In this document: in pieces, positions 41,608 to 48,338 of the stretch
How positions within the stretch are numbered: position 1 is the first letter of the stretch
Layout of the letters: the number at the start of each line of letters is the position of its first letter
Assembly (NCBI GenBank): GCA_036490515.1
Contig: DASXDU010000004.1
Coordinates: forward strand, 62,001-126,000
Source of the DNA: Palsa-1150 sp036490515
Lineage (GTDB): Bacteria; Myxococcota_A; Polyangia; Polyangiales; Polyangiaceae
Reading direction: 5' to 3'
DNA length: 64,000 nt
Program-made: the position numbers and the translations under genes
Notes under the pieces: generated by a model
The model's database searches: none
Told to the model about the DNA's origin: nothing
Seen by the model: the letters and a program-made list of their open reading frames with translations, nothing else

Positions 41608-43080
41608 ATGCACAAGAAACTCTTCGTCGAGCGCGTGCGCAACTACGTGGGCGGACAGTGGAAGCCGTCGGCCAACCCGGAGCACGTCACCATCACCAAC
41701 CCCGCCACCGGCGAATCGCTCGGCTCGGTCCCCATGGGCACCGCCAGCGACGTCGACGACGCCGTGAAGGCCGCCAAGGCCGCCTTCCCCGCCTGGAGCC
41801 AGACGCCCGTCCAGACGCGCACCCGGTACCTGTTCGAGCTGCGCAACCTCATGGAGAAGCACTACGACGAGCTTCTCTCCATCTGCTCGCAGGAACACGG
41901 CAAGACGCTCGAGGAGAGCAAGGGCGACGTCCGCCGCGGCATCGACAACGTCGAGATCGGCTGCGGCACGCCGGGCGCGATGCTCGCCCACAGCGGCGCG
42001 CTCGAGCAGATCTCCAACGGCATCGACTGCACGAGCGTGCGTCAGCCGATGGGCGTCTTCGGGATCATCGCCCCCTACAACTTCCCCTCGATGGTGCCGT
42101 TCTGGTTTCTCCCGTACGCCATCGCGACGGGCAACACCGTCGTCGTCAAGCCGAGCGAGCAGGTGCCGTTCTCGCAGCACCGCCTCTTCGAGCTGATGGA
42201 CGAGATCAAGCTGCCGCCGGGCGTCGTCAACATGGTCAACGGCGCGCGCGACGTCGTGAACGGCCTGGTCGACCACAAGGACGTGCAGGGCGTCTCGTTC
42301 GTCGGGTCGTCGCCCGTCGCCGAGCACGTCTACAAGCGCTGCGGCGAGACCGGCAAGCGCGTCCAGGCCCTCGGCGGCGCCAAGAACTTCGGCGTCGTGA
42401 TGGACGACTGCGACTGGGACAAGACGGTCGCCAACGTCGTCGACAGCTCGATGGGCTGCACCGGCCAGCGGTGCCTCGCGCTCAGCGTCGTCGTCGGCGT
42501 CGGCAAGGCGTACGAGGAGCTCGAGCGGCGCCTCCCGGGGGCGCTGGCGAAGGTGAAGGTCGGCAACGGCCTCGACGCCGGCGTCACGATGGGCCCCGTC
42601 ATCAGCGCGCGCCACAAGGAGCGCGTCCTCGGGTACATCGAGAAGGGCATCAAGGAGGGCGCGAAGCTCGTCGTCGACGGGCGCGGGTGCACCGTCGCCG
42701 CGTACCCCAAGGGCCACTGGATCGGGCCGACGTTCTTCTCGGGCGTCACGCCGGAGATGACGATCGGCTTCGAGGAGATCTTCGGGCCCGTCGTGTGCCT
42801 GATGCGCGCGAAGGACCTCGACGAGGCGCTCCGCATCATCAAGGCGCACCCGCTCGCCAACGCGTCGAGCATCTACACGTCCAGCGGCGCCCACGCGCGC
42901 CGCTTCTGCAAGGACGTCGACGCGTCGATGGTCGGCGTCAACATCGGCGTCGCCGCGCCGCTCGCCATGTTCGGCTTCGGCGGCGCCAAGGGCTCGTTCC
43001 TCGGGGACCTCAAGGCCCACGGGCGCGAGCAGATCGCCTTCTACACGCAGAACAAGACGAGCATCACGAGGTGGTGGTGA
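41608..43080 (+). CDS. mmsA: CoA-acylating methylmalonate/malonate-semialdehyde dehydrogenase
   Basis: This encodes 490 residues from the ATG at 41608 (MHKKLFVERVRNYVGGQW). It is a class-specific aldehyde dehydrogenase: APYNFPSMVPFWFLPYAI, KPSEQVPFSQHRLFELM, FVGSSPVAEHVYKR, LGGAKNFGVVMDD, catalytic Cys289 in GCTGQRCLAL, and FEEIFGPVVC. The MMSDH-type GQRC context fits oxidation of malonate or methylmalonate semialdehyde to acetyl- or propionyl-CoA. The stop overlaps the next gene's ATG (TGATG). In this operon it takes the semialdehyde produced by the aminotransferase. Confidence 0.9.
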   Translation: MHKKLFVERVRNYVGGQWKPSANPEHVTITNPATGESLGSVPMGTASDVDDAVKAAKAAFPAWSQTPVQTRTRYLFELRNLMEKHYDELLSICSQEHGKTLEESKGDVRRGIDNVEIGCGTPGAMLAHSGALEQISNGIDCTSVRQPMGVFGIIAPYNFPSMVPFWFLPYAIATGNTVVVKPSEQVPFSQHRLFELMDEIKLPPGVVNMVNGARDVVNGLVDHKDVQGVSFVGSSPVAEHVYKRCGETGKRVQALGGAKNFGVVMDDCDWDKTVANVVDSSMGCTGQRCLALSVVVGVGKAYEELERRLPGALAKVKVGNGLDAGVTMGPVISARHKERVLGYIEKGIKEGAKLVVDGRGCTVAAYPKGHWIGPTFFSGVTPEMTIGFEEIFGPVVCLMRAKDLDEALRIIKAHPLANASSIYTSSGAHARRFCKDVDASMVGVNIGVAAPLAMFGFGGAKGSFLGDLKAHGREQIAFYTQNKTSITRWW

Positions 43081-43946
43081 TGGCACGCAAGGTCCACGTA
43101 GGGCTCATCCAGGCGGCGACGCCGTTCGAGGAGAGCTGGTCGGTCGAGAAGATCAAGAACGCGGGGCTCGAGAAGCACCTGCCGCTCATCGAGGAGGCCG
43201 GCAAGCGCGGCGTGCAGATCCTCGGCCTCCAGGAGATCTTCAACGGGCCGTACTTCTGCCCGAGCCAGGATCCGAAGTGGTACGAGGCGGCCGAGCCCGT
43301 CCCCGGCCCCACGACGGAGAAGATGCAGGCGATCGCCAAGCGCCACCAGATGGTGATGGTGGTCCCCGTCTACGAGCGCGAGCAGGCGGGCGTCTATTAC
43401 AACACCGCCGCCGTCATCGACGCCGACGGGACGTTCCTCGGCAAGTACAGAAAGACGCACATCCCGCACACGAACGGCTTCTGGGAGAAGTACTTCTTCA
43501 AGCCCGGGAACCTCGGCTACCCCGTCTTCCAGACGCGGTTCGGCAAGGTGGGCGTCTACATCTGCTACGACCGCCACTTCCCCGAGGGGGCGCGCGCGCT
43601 CGGCCTCAACGGCGCCGAGATCGTGTTCAACCCGTCGGCCACGGTCGCGGGCCTCTCGCAGTACCTGTGGAAGCTCGAGCAGCCCGCCCACGCCGTCGCC
43701 AACGGGTACTTCGTCGCCGCGAGCAACCGCGTCGGCGTCGAGGCGCCGTGGAACATCGGCAAGTTCTACGGGTCGAGCTACATCGTCGACCCGCGCGGCA
43801 ACTTCCTCTCCGTCGGCAGCGAGGACAAGGACGAGCTGGTCACCGCGAGCTGCGACCTCGACCTCATCGAGGAAGTTCGCCGCACCTGGCAGTTCTTCCG
43901 CGATCGTCGCCCCGAAATGTACGGCGACCTCACCGCCCAGCGGTGA
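43080..43946 (+). CDS. Beta-ureidopropionase (N-carbamoyl-beta-alanine amidohydrolase)
   Basis: This encodes 288 residues with the nitrilase catalytic triad: Glu52 in GLQEIFNGPYF, Lys125 in GKYRKTHIPH and Cys162 in YICYDRHFPEG. The GFWEKYFFKPGN and NPSATVAGLSQYLW segments are specific for beta-ureidopropionase-like members. It hydrolyses N-carbamoyl-beta-alanine (or the beta-aminoisobutyrate analogue) to the amino acid, CO2 and ammonia, the third step of reductive pyrimidine breakdown. It is translationally coupled to mmsA. Confidence 0.92.
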   Translation: MARKVHVGLIQAATPFEESWSVEKIKNAGLEKHLPLIEEAGKRGVQILGLQEIFNGPYFCPSQDPKWYEAAEPVPGPTTEKMQAIAKRHQMVMVVPVYEREQAGVYYNTAAVIDADGTFLGKYRKTHIPHTNGFWEKYFFKPGNLGYPVFQTRFGKVGVYICYDRHFPEGARALGLNGAEIVFNPSATVAGLSQYLWKLEQPAHAVANGYFVAASNRVGVEAPWNIGKFYGSSYIVDPRGNFLSVGSEDKDELVTASCDLDLIEEVRRTWQFFRDRRPEMYGDLTAQR

Positions 43947-44126
43947 GAGAGAGAGAGGAGCAAACAGGAAGATCAGAAGATCAGAAGCGGTGAGGGGTTG
44001 GGTTCGCGGTGCCGCTGGGAAACGCGCGACCCGCGCCCGCCGCCACCCTGATCTCCCGGGCGTTCCTGGTAGCCTCCCCCAACCAACCTTCTGATCTTCT
44101 GATCCTCCTGTTTCTCTCTCTCGAAA
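43946..44126. repeat. Hairpin element, copy 1
   Basis: The left arm (43962-43987) is AAACAGGAAG followed by two TCAGAAG octamer-type repeats, flanked outside by a GA-rich tract. The right arm (44088-44113) is its reverse complement with one mismatch, flanked by CTCTCTCTCGA. The loop of about 100 bp has only partial inner pairing (GGGGTTGGG with CCCCCAACC). It separates the amidohydrolase stop from the aminotransferase GTG, whose AGAGGA ribosome site begins right after the element. Confidence 0.85.
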
Positions 44127-44136
44127 GAGGACCGCC

Positions 44137-45450
44137 GTGACGGACAAAAAGCTCAGCAATGCGGACGTGACCGCGAAGCACAAGCAGTACCTCTTCCCCA
44201 GCACGGCGACGTACTACGACCAGCCGATCGCGCTCGAGAGCGGCAAGGGCATCCACGTCCGCGACTACGACGGGAACAAGTACCTCGACTTCTTCGGGGG
44301 CATCCTCACCATCAGCGTCGGGCACGCGAACGACAGGGTGAACGCCGCGGTGCGCACGCAGATGGAGCGCCTCGGCCACGTCTCGACCGTCTACCCGACG
44401 CTTCCCATCGTGGAGCTCGCGGAGCGGCTCGTGAAGCTGTCTCCCGGCGGCGCGATGCAGAAGGCGTTCTTCTGCGCGAGCGGCACGGAGGCCGACGAGA
44501 CCGCGATCGCCCTCGCCCAGACGTACACGGGCCGGCAGGAGCTCGTCGCGCTTCGCCACAGCTACTCGGGCCGGAGCCTCCTCGCCCAGTCGGTGACCGC
44601 GCACTCCAAGTACCGCGTCATCCCGACGCAGGTCGCGGCCGTCAAGCACGCGCACGCGCCCTACTGCTACCGCTGCCCCTTCGGCCTCACCTACCCGAGC
44701 TGCGACGTGCGCTGCGCGCGCGACGTCGAGGAGCTCATCCAGACCACGACCATGGGCCAGATCGCCGGCGCCATCGTCGAGCCGATCATGGGCGTCGGCG
44801 GCTTCATCACGCCGCCCGAGGGCTGGATGAAGACGTTCGTCGACATCATCCGCAAGTACGGCGGCATCTTCATCGCCGACGAGGTGCAGACGGGCTTCGG
44901 CCGCACCGGCGGCAAGATGTGGGGCATCGAGCACGACGGCGTCGTGCCGGACGTGATGACGATGGCCAAGGGCATCGCCAACGGCCTGCCCATCAGCGCC
45001 GTGCTCGCGACGGGTCCCATCGCCGACTCGTGGAAGGGTGGCAACATCTCGACGTTCGGCGGCAATCCCATCTCGTCGGCCGCCGCGAACGCGACGCTCG
45101 ACGTCATCGAGCAAGAGAAGCTCGTCGAGAACTCGGCTGCCATGGGCAAGCTCCTCCGCGACGGCCTGCTCGCCCTCAAGGCGAAGTATCCCGTCATCGG
45201 GGACGTGCGCGGGCGCGGCCTGATGCAAGGCGTCGAGCTCGTGAAGAACGAGAAGGCGGGCGACCGCACCCCGGCGGCCGACGTCACCCTCCGCCTCTTC
45301 GAGGAGACCAAGAAGCGCGGCCTCATCATCGGGCGCGGGGGCCTCTACAACAACACCCTCCGCGTCGCGCCGCCGCTCGTCGTCGGCAAGGGCGACATCG
45401 AGGACGCGCTGAAGATCCTGGACGACTCGTTCGCGGTCCTCGCGAAGTAG
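44137..45450 (+). CDS. Class III PLP aminotransferase (AGXT2-like, beta-alanine/beta-aminoisobutyrate type)
   Basis: This encodes 437 residues from a GTG at 44137. PLP-binding features are FFCASGTEADETAIALAQ, ADEVQTGFGRTGGKMWGIEH and Lys278 in MTMAKGIANGLPISAV, with STFGGNPISSAAANATLDV following. An unusual insert with four cysteines (YCYRCPFGLTYPSCDVRC) occurs near residues 172-190, as in AGXT2-related enzymes. The operon context points to transamination of beta-alanine or beta-aminoisobutyrate to the semialdehyde that MmsA then oxidises. Confidence 0.88.
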   Translation: MTDKKLSNADVTAKHKQYLFPSTATYYDQPIALESGKGIHVRDYDGNKYLDFFGGILTISVGHANDRVNAAVRTQMERLGHVSTVYPTLPIVELAERLVKLSPGGAMQKAFFCASGTEADETAIALAQTYTGRQELVALRHSYSGRSLLAQSVTAHSKYRVIPTQVAAVKHAHAPYCYRCPFGLTYPSCDVRCARDVEELIQTTTMGQIAGAIVEPIMGVGGFITPPEGWMKTFVDIIRKYGGIFIADEVQTGFGRTGGKMWGIEHDGVVPDVMTMAKGIANGLPISAVLATGPIADSWKGGNISTFGGNPISSAAANATLDVIEQEKLVENSAAMGKLLRDGLLALKAKYPVIGDVRGRGLMQGVELVKNEKAGDRTPAADVTLRLFEETKKRGLIIGRGGLYNNTLRVAPPLVVGKGDIEDALKILDDSFAVLAK

Positions 45451-45474
45451 GCGAAGAGAGCACGAGAACACCCG

Positions 45475-46782
45475 ATGACCGCGTGGACGGAGAAGCTCCC
45501 CGGCGAGCGCGCGGAGACCGCGCTCGCCGACAAGAAACCGCTCATGGATGCGGCGGAGGCGAGGCTCGAGGCGGAGCGCTGCCTCTACTGCGCCGACGCG
45601 CCGTGCACGATCGCGTGCCCGACGTCGATCGACGTGCCGGGGTTCATCAAGCGGATCGCGAGCGGCAACGTGCGCGGGAGCGCGCGCACGATCCTCGAGC
45701 AGAACATCCTCGGCTACTCCTGCGCGCGCGTGTGCCCGGTCGAGGTCCTCTGCGAGGGGTCGTGCGTGTACACGGCCTGGCAAGACAAGCCGATCGCCAT
45801 CGGGCGCCTCCAGCGCTACGCGACCGAGAACGGCACGCTCGACCTGGCGGCCCCCGTGTTCGGCGCGAAGGCCTCCACCGGCAAGCGCGTCGCGTGCGTC
45901 GGCGCCGGGCCCGCGTCGCTCGCGTTCGCGGCGTATCTCGCGATGGAGGGCCACAAGGCGGTCGTCTTCGAGAAGCGGGCCCTCCCCGGAGGCCTCAATA
46001 CGACGGGCGTCGCGCCGTACAAGCTGCACGCCGACGACGCGGCCCGCGAGGTCGAGTGGGTCCAGTCCCTGGGCGTCGAGATCCGGACCGGCGTGGAGGT
46101 CGGCAAGGACGTGACGGGGGCGCAGCTCCTCGCCGAGTACGACGCGGTCTTTCTGGGCCTCGGGCTGGGCGACGACAACCGCCTGGGCATCCCCGGCGAG
46201 GACGGCCCCGGCGTCGTCGGCGCCACGGCGTGGATCGAGCAGATGAAGCTCGCGAAGGGCACGCTGCCGAAGCTCGGGCACGTGGTCGTCGTCGGCGGCG
46301 GCAACACGGCGCTCGACGTCGCTCGCGAGTGCGCGCTTCTCGGCGCGGAGGCCGTGATGATGGTCTACCGCCGCGGCATCGCGGAGATGAGCGGGTACGA
46401 TCACGAGCTCGCAGGCGCACGCAAGGAGGGGGTCATCTTCGTCGACCACGCGACGCCCCTCGCCGTGGTGCGCGACGCGGCGGGCGCGGTGAGGGCGCTC
46501 CGTGTCTCGAAGGGCGGCGCCGAGGTGGATTTGCCGGCGGCGCTCGTCGCGCTCGCCATCGGGCAATCGAAGCTCCGGTCGGTCGCGTCGCAGTTCCCGG
46601 GGGTCGCCCTCGACGCGCGCGGCTGCGTCGTCGCCGACGCCGCGAGCGGCGTGACCGGCAACCTCGATGTCTTCTCCGGCGGCGACTGCGTCAACGGCGG
46701 CAAGGAGGTCGTCAACGCGGTCGCCGACGGCCGCAACGCCGCCCGGTTCCTCCACGCGAAGTGGTCCACCTCCCATGGCTGA
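45475..46782 (+). CDS. preT: Dihydropyrimidine dehydrogenase, NAD(P)H-oxidising flavoprotein subunit
   Basis: This encodes 435 residues. The N-terminal Cys-rich helical domain (CLYCADAPCTIACPTSIDVP, SCARVCPVEVLCEGSC) would hold Fe-S clusters. It is followed by an FAD Rossmann fold (VACVGAGPASLAFAAYLAME) and an NAD(P) Rossmann fold (HVVVVGGGNTALDVARECAL). It corresponds to the N-terminal half of eukaryotic DPD and to bacterial PreT, which pass electrons from NAD(P)H to PreA. The end overlaps the PreA start by 8 bp, consistent with a stoichiometric complex. Confidence 0.92.
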   Translation: MTAWTEKLPGERAETALADKKPLMDAAEARLEAERCLYCADAPCTIACPTSIDVPGFIKRIASGNVRGSARTILEQNILGYSCARVCPVEVLCEGSCVYTAWQDKPIAIGRLQRYATENGTLDLAAPVFGAKASTGKRVACVGAGPASLAFAAYLAMEGHKAVVFEKRALPGGLNTTGVAPYKLHADDAAREVEWVQSLGVEIRTGVEVGKDVTGAQLLAEYDAVFLGLGLGDDNRLGIPGEDGPGVVGATAWIEQMKLAKGTLPKLGHVVVVGGGNTALDVARECALLGAEAVMMVYRRGIAEMSGYDHELAGARKEGVIFVDHATPLAVVRDAAGAVRALRVSKGGAEVDLPAALVALAIGQSKLRSVASQFPGVALDARGCVVADAASGVTGNLDVFSGGDCVNGGKEVVNAVADGRNAARFLHAKWSTSHG

Positions 46783-48118
46783 TCTCTCCATCGACATCGC
46801 CGGCATCAAGGGCCCGAACCCGTTCTGGCTCGCGTCGGCCCCGCCGGCGAACACCGGCGAGCAGGTCATGCGCGCCTTCGACGCCGGCTGGGGCGGCGCG
46901 GTGTGGAAGACGCTCGGCGACCCCATCGTCAACACGTCCAGCCGCTTCGGCGCGATCGACTACGCGAACGGCAAGGTGATGGGCTTCAACAACATCGAGC
47001 TCATCACCGATCGCCCGCTCGCCGTGAACCTCGCCGAGATTCGCGAGGTGAAGCGCCGCTACCCGAAGCACGCCGTCGTGGTCTCGCTCATGACGGAGAC
47101 CAAGCACGACTGGCACACGCTGATCCGCAAGGTGGAGGACGCCGGCTGCGACGGCCTCGAGCTGAACTTCGGCTGCCCGCACGGGATGTGCGAGCGCGGC
47201 ATGGGGTCGAGCGTGGGCCAGGAGCCGAAGCTCATCACCGAGATCACCCGCTGGGTGAAGGAGGTGGCGCGGACACCCGTCCTCGTGAAGCTCACGCCGA
47301 ACACCGGCGACGTGGTCGAGGCGGCGCAGGCGGCACGGGCGGGTGGGGCCGACGGTGTCTCGCTCATCAACACGATCAAGTCGCTCATGGGCGTCGACCT
47401 CGAGCGGATGGTCCCCAACCCGCGCGTCGGCGACGGGTCGACCAACGGCGGCTACTGCGGCCCCGCGGTCAAGCCCATCGCGCTCCACATGGTTGCCGCC
47501 ATCGCGCGCGACGTGCGCGGCCTGCCCATCTCGGGCATCGGCGGCGTACAGACGTGGCGGGACGCCGCCGAGTTCCTCGCGCTGGGCTCGTCCACCGTGC
47601 AGGTGTGCACTGCGGTCATGCACCTCGGCTACCGCATCGTCGGCGACCTGGCCGACGGCCTGAGCGAGTGGCTCGACGCGCACGGGATGAAGAGCGTGCG
47701 CGAGCTCGTGGGCCGGGCCGTCCCCGCCTACAAGGAGTGGGGCGACCTCGATCTCTCGTACAAGGTCCTCGCGAAGATCGACCCCGCGACGTGCATCGGC
47801 TGCCAGCGGTGTGTCGTCGCCTGCCAGGACGGCGCCCACCAGTGCATCTTCACGGGCCGCGAGGAGAAGGCGCGCCCGCCGCACGCCCACGCGAAGGGCC
47901 CGGCGCGTCCCCCTTCCCCGTTCCCCGTCGGCCTCCTCGCCGGCGAGCGCGTCCCCTGGGTCGACGAGCCCGAGTGCGTCGGCTGCAACCTCTGCCAGCT
48001 CGTCTGCCCCGTCCCCGCCTGCATCACGATGCAGGAAGTCCCCAACGGCAAGCGCGACACCTGGAACGAACGCGTCGCCCGCGGCGCCGGCAAGGTCCCC
48101 GGCGGTATTCACGACTGA
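46775..48118 (+). CDS. preA: Dihydropyrimidine dehydrogenase, FMN/Fe-S catalytic subunit
   Basis: This encodes 447 residues. The FMN barrel has PFWLASAPPANTGEQVMRAF, GLELNFGCPHGMCERGMGSS, VLVKLTPNTGDVVEAAQAAR and GLPISGIGGVQTWRDAAEF. The C-terminal 2[4Fe-4S] domain has CIGCQRCVVACQDG and CVGCNLCQLVCPVPAC, separated by an insert rich in Pro/His. It reduces uracil or thymine to the dihydro form using electrons from PreT. Human DPD's catalytic Cys (in GLACGQ) aligns with Val here (SSVGQ), and a Cys appears earlier (HGMCERG). Confidence 0.92.
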   Translation: MADLSIDIAGIKGPNPFWLASAPPANTGEQVMRAFDAGWGGAVWKTLGDPIVNTSSRFGAIDYANGKVMGFNNIELITDRPLAVNLAEIREVKRRYPKHAVVVSLMTETKHDWHTLIRKVEDAGCDGLELNFGCPHGMCERGMGSSVGQEPKLITEITRWVKEVARTPVLVKLTPNTGDVVEAAQAARAGGADGVSLINTIKSLMGVDLERMVPNPRVGDGSTNGGYCGPAVKPIALHMVAAIARDVRGLPISGIGGVQTWRDAAEFLALGSSTVQVCTAVMHLGYRIVGDLADGLSEWLDAHGMKSVRELVGRAVPAYKEWGDLDLSYKVLAKIDPATCIGCQRCVVACQDGAHQCIFTGREEKARPPHAHAKGPARPPSPFPVGLLAGERVPWVDEPECVGCNLCQLVCPVPACITMQEVPNGKRDTWNERVARGAGKVPGGIHD

Positions 48119-48132
48119 ACCGTTTCACCGCC

Positions 48133-48333
48133 CGAGAGGGGGAAACAGGAAGGTCAGAAGATCAGAAGGCGAGAGGGGGCTTACGCCGGGTGCACGGGTG
48201 GGAAGGCACGCGGGCACCTCGCGAGGGGGCATGCAGGGAGCGGCGGTGCGGTGCAACCGGGCCTTCCACCCGTGCACCCGGCGTAAGCCCCTCTCGCCTT
48301 CTGATCTTCTGATCTTCCTGTTTCCTATTCTCG
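48133..48333. repeat. Hairpin element, copy 2 (long near-perfect palindrome)
   Basis: The terminal arms 48143-48169 and 48297-48323 carry the shared AAACAGGAAG and TCAGAAG repeats. Here the inner sequence also pairs: left GCGAGAGGGGGCTTACGCCG onwards matches the right side with only two single-base bulges. The stem is therefore about 65 bp with a loop of roughly 50 bases. It lies between convergent genes (preA stop 48118, FG-GAP gene stop 48339), a position suited to a bidirectional terminator. Confidence 0.88.
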
Positions 48334-48338
48334 TCTCG

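Noticed and set aside
43981..46935. 984-codon minus-strand open frame across the aminotransferase and PreT
   Set aside because: Arg/Ala-rich shadow of well-identified enzymes on the plus strand.
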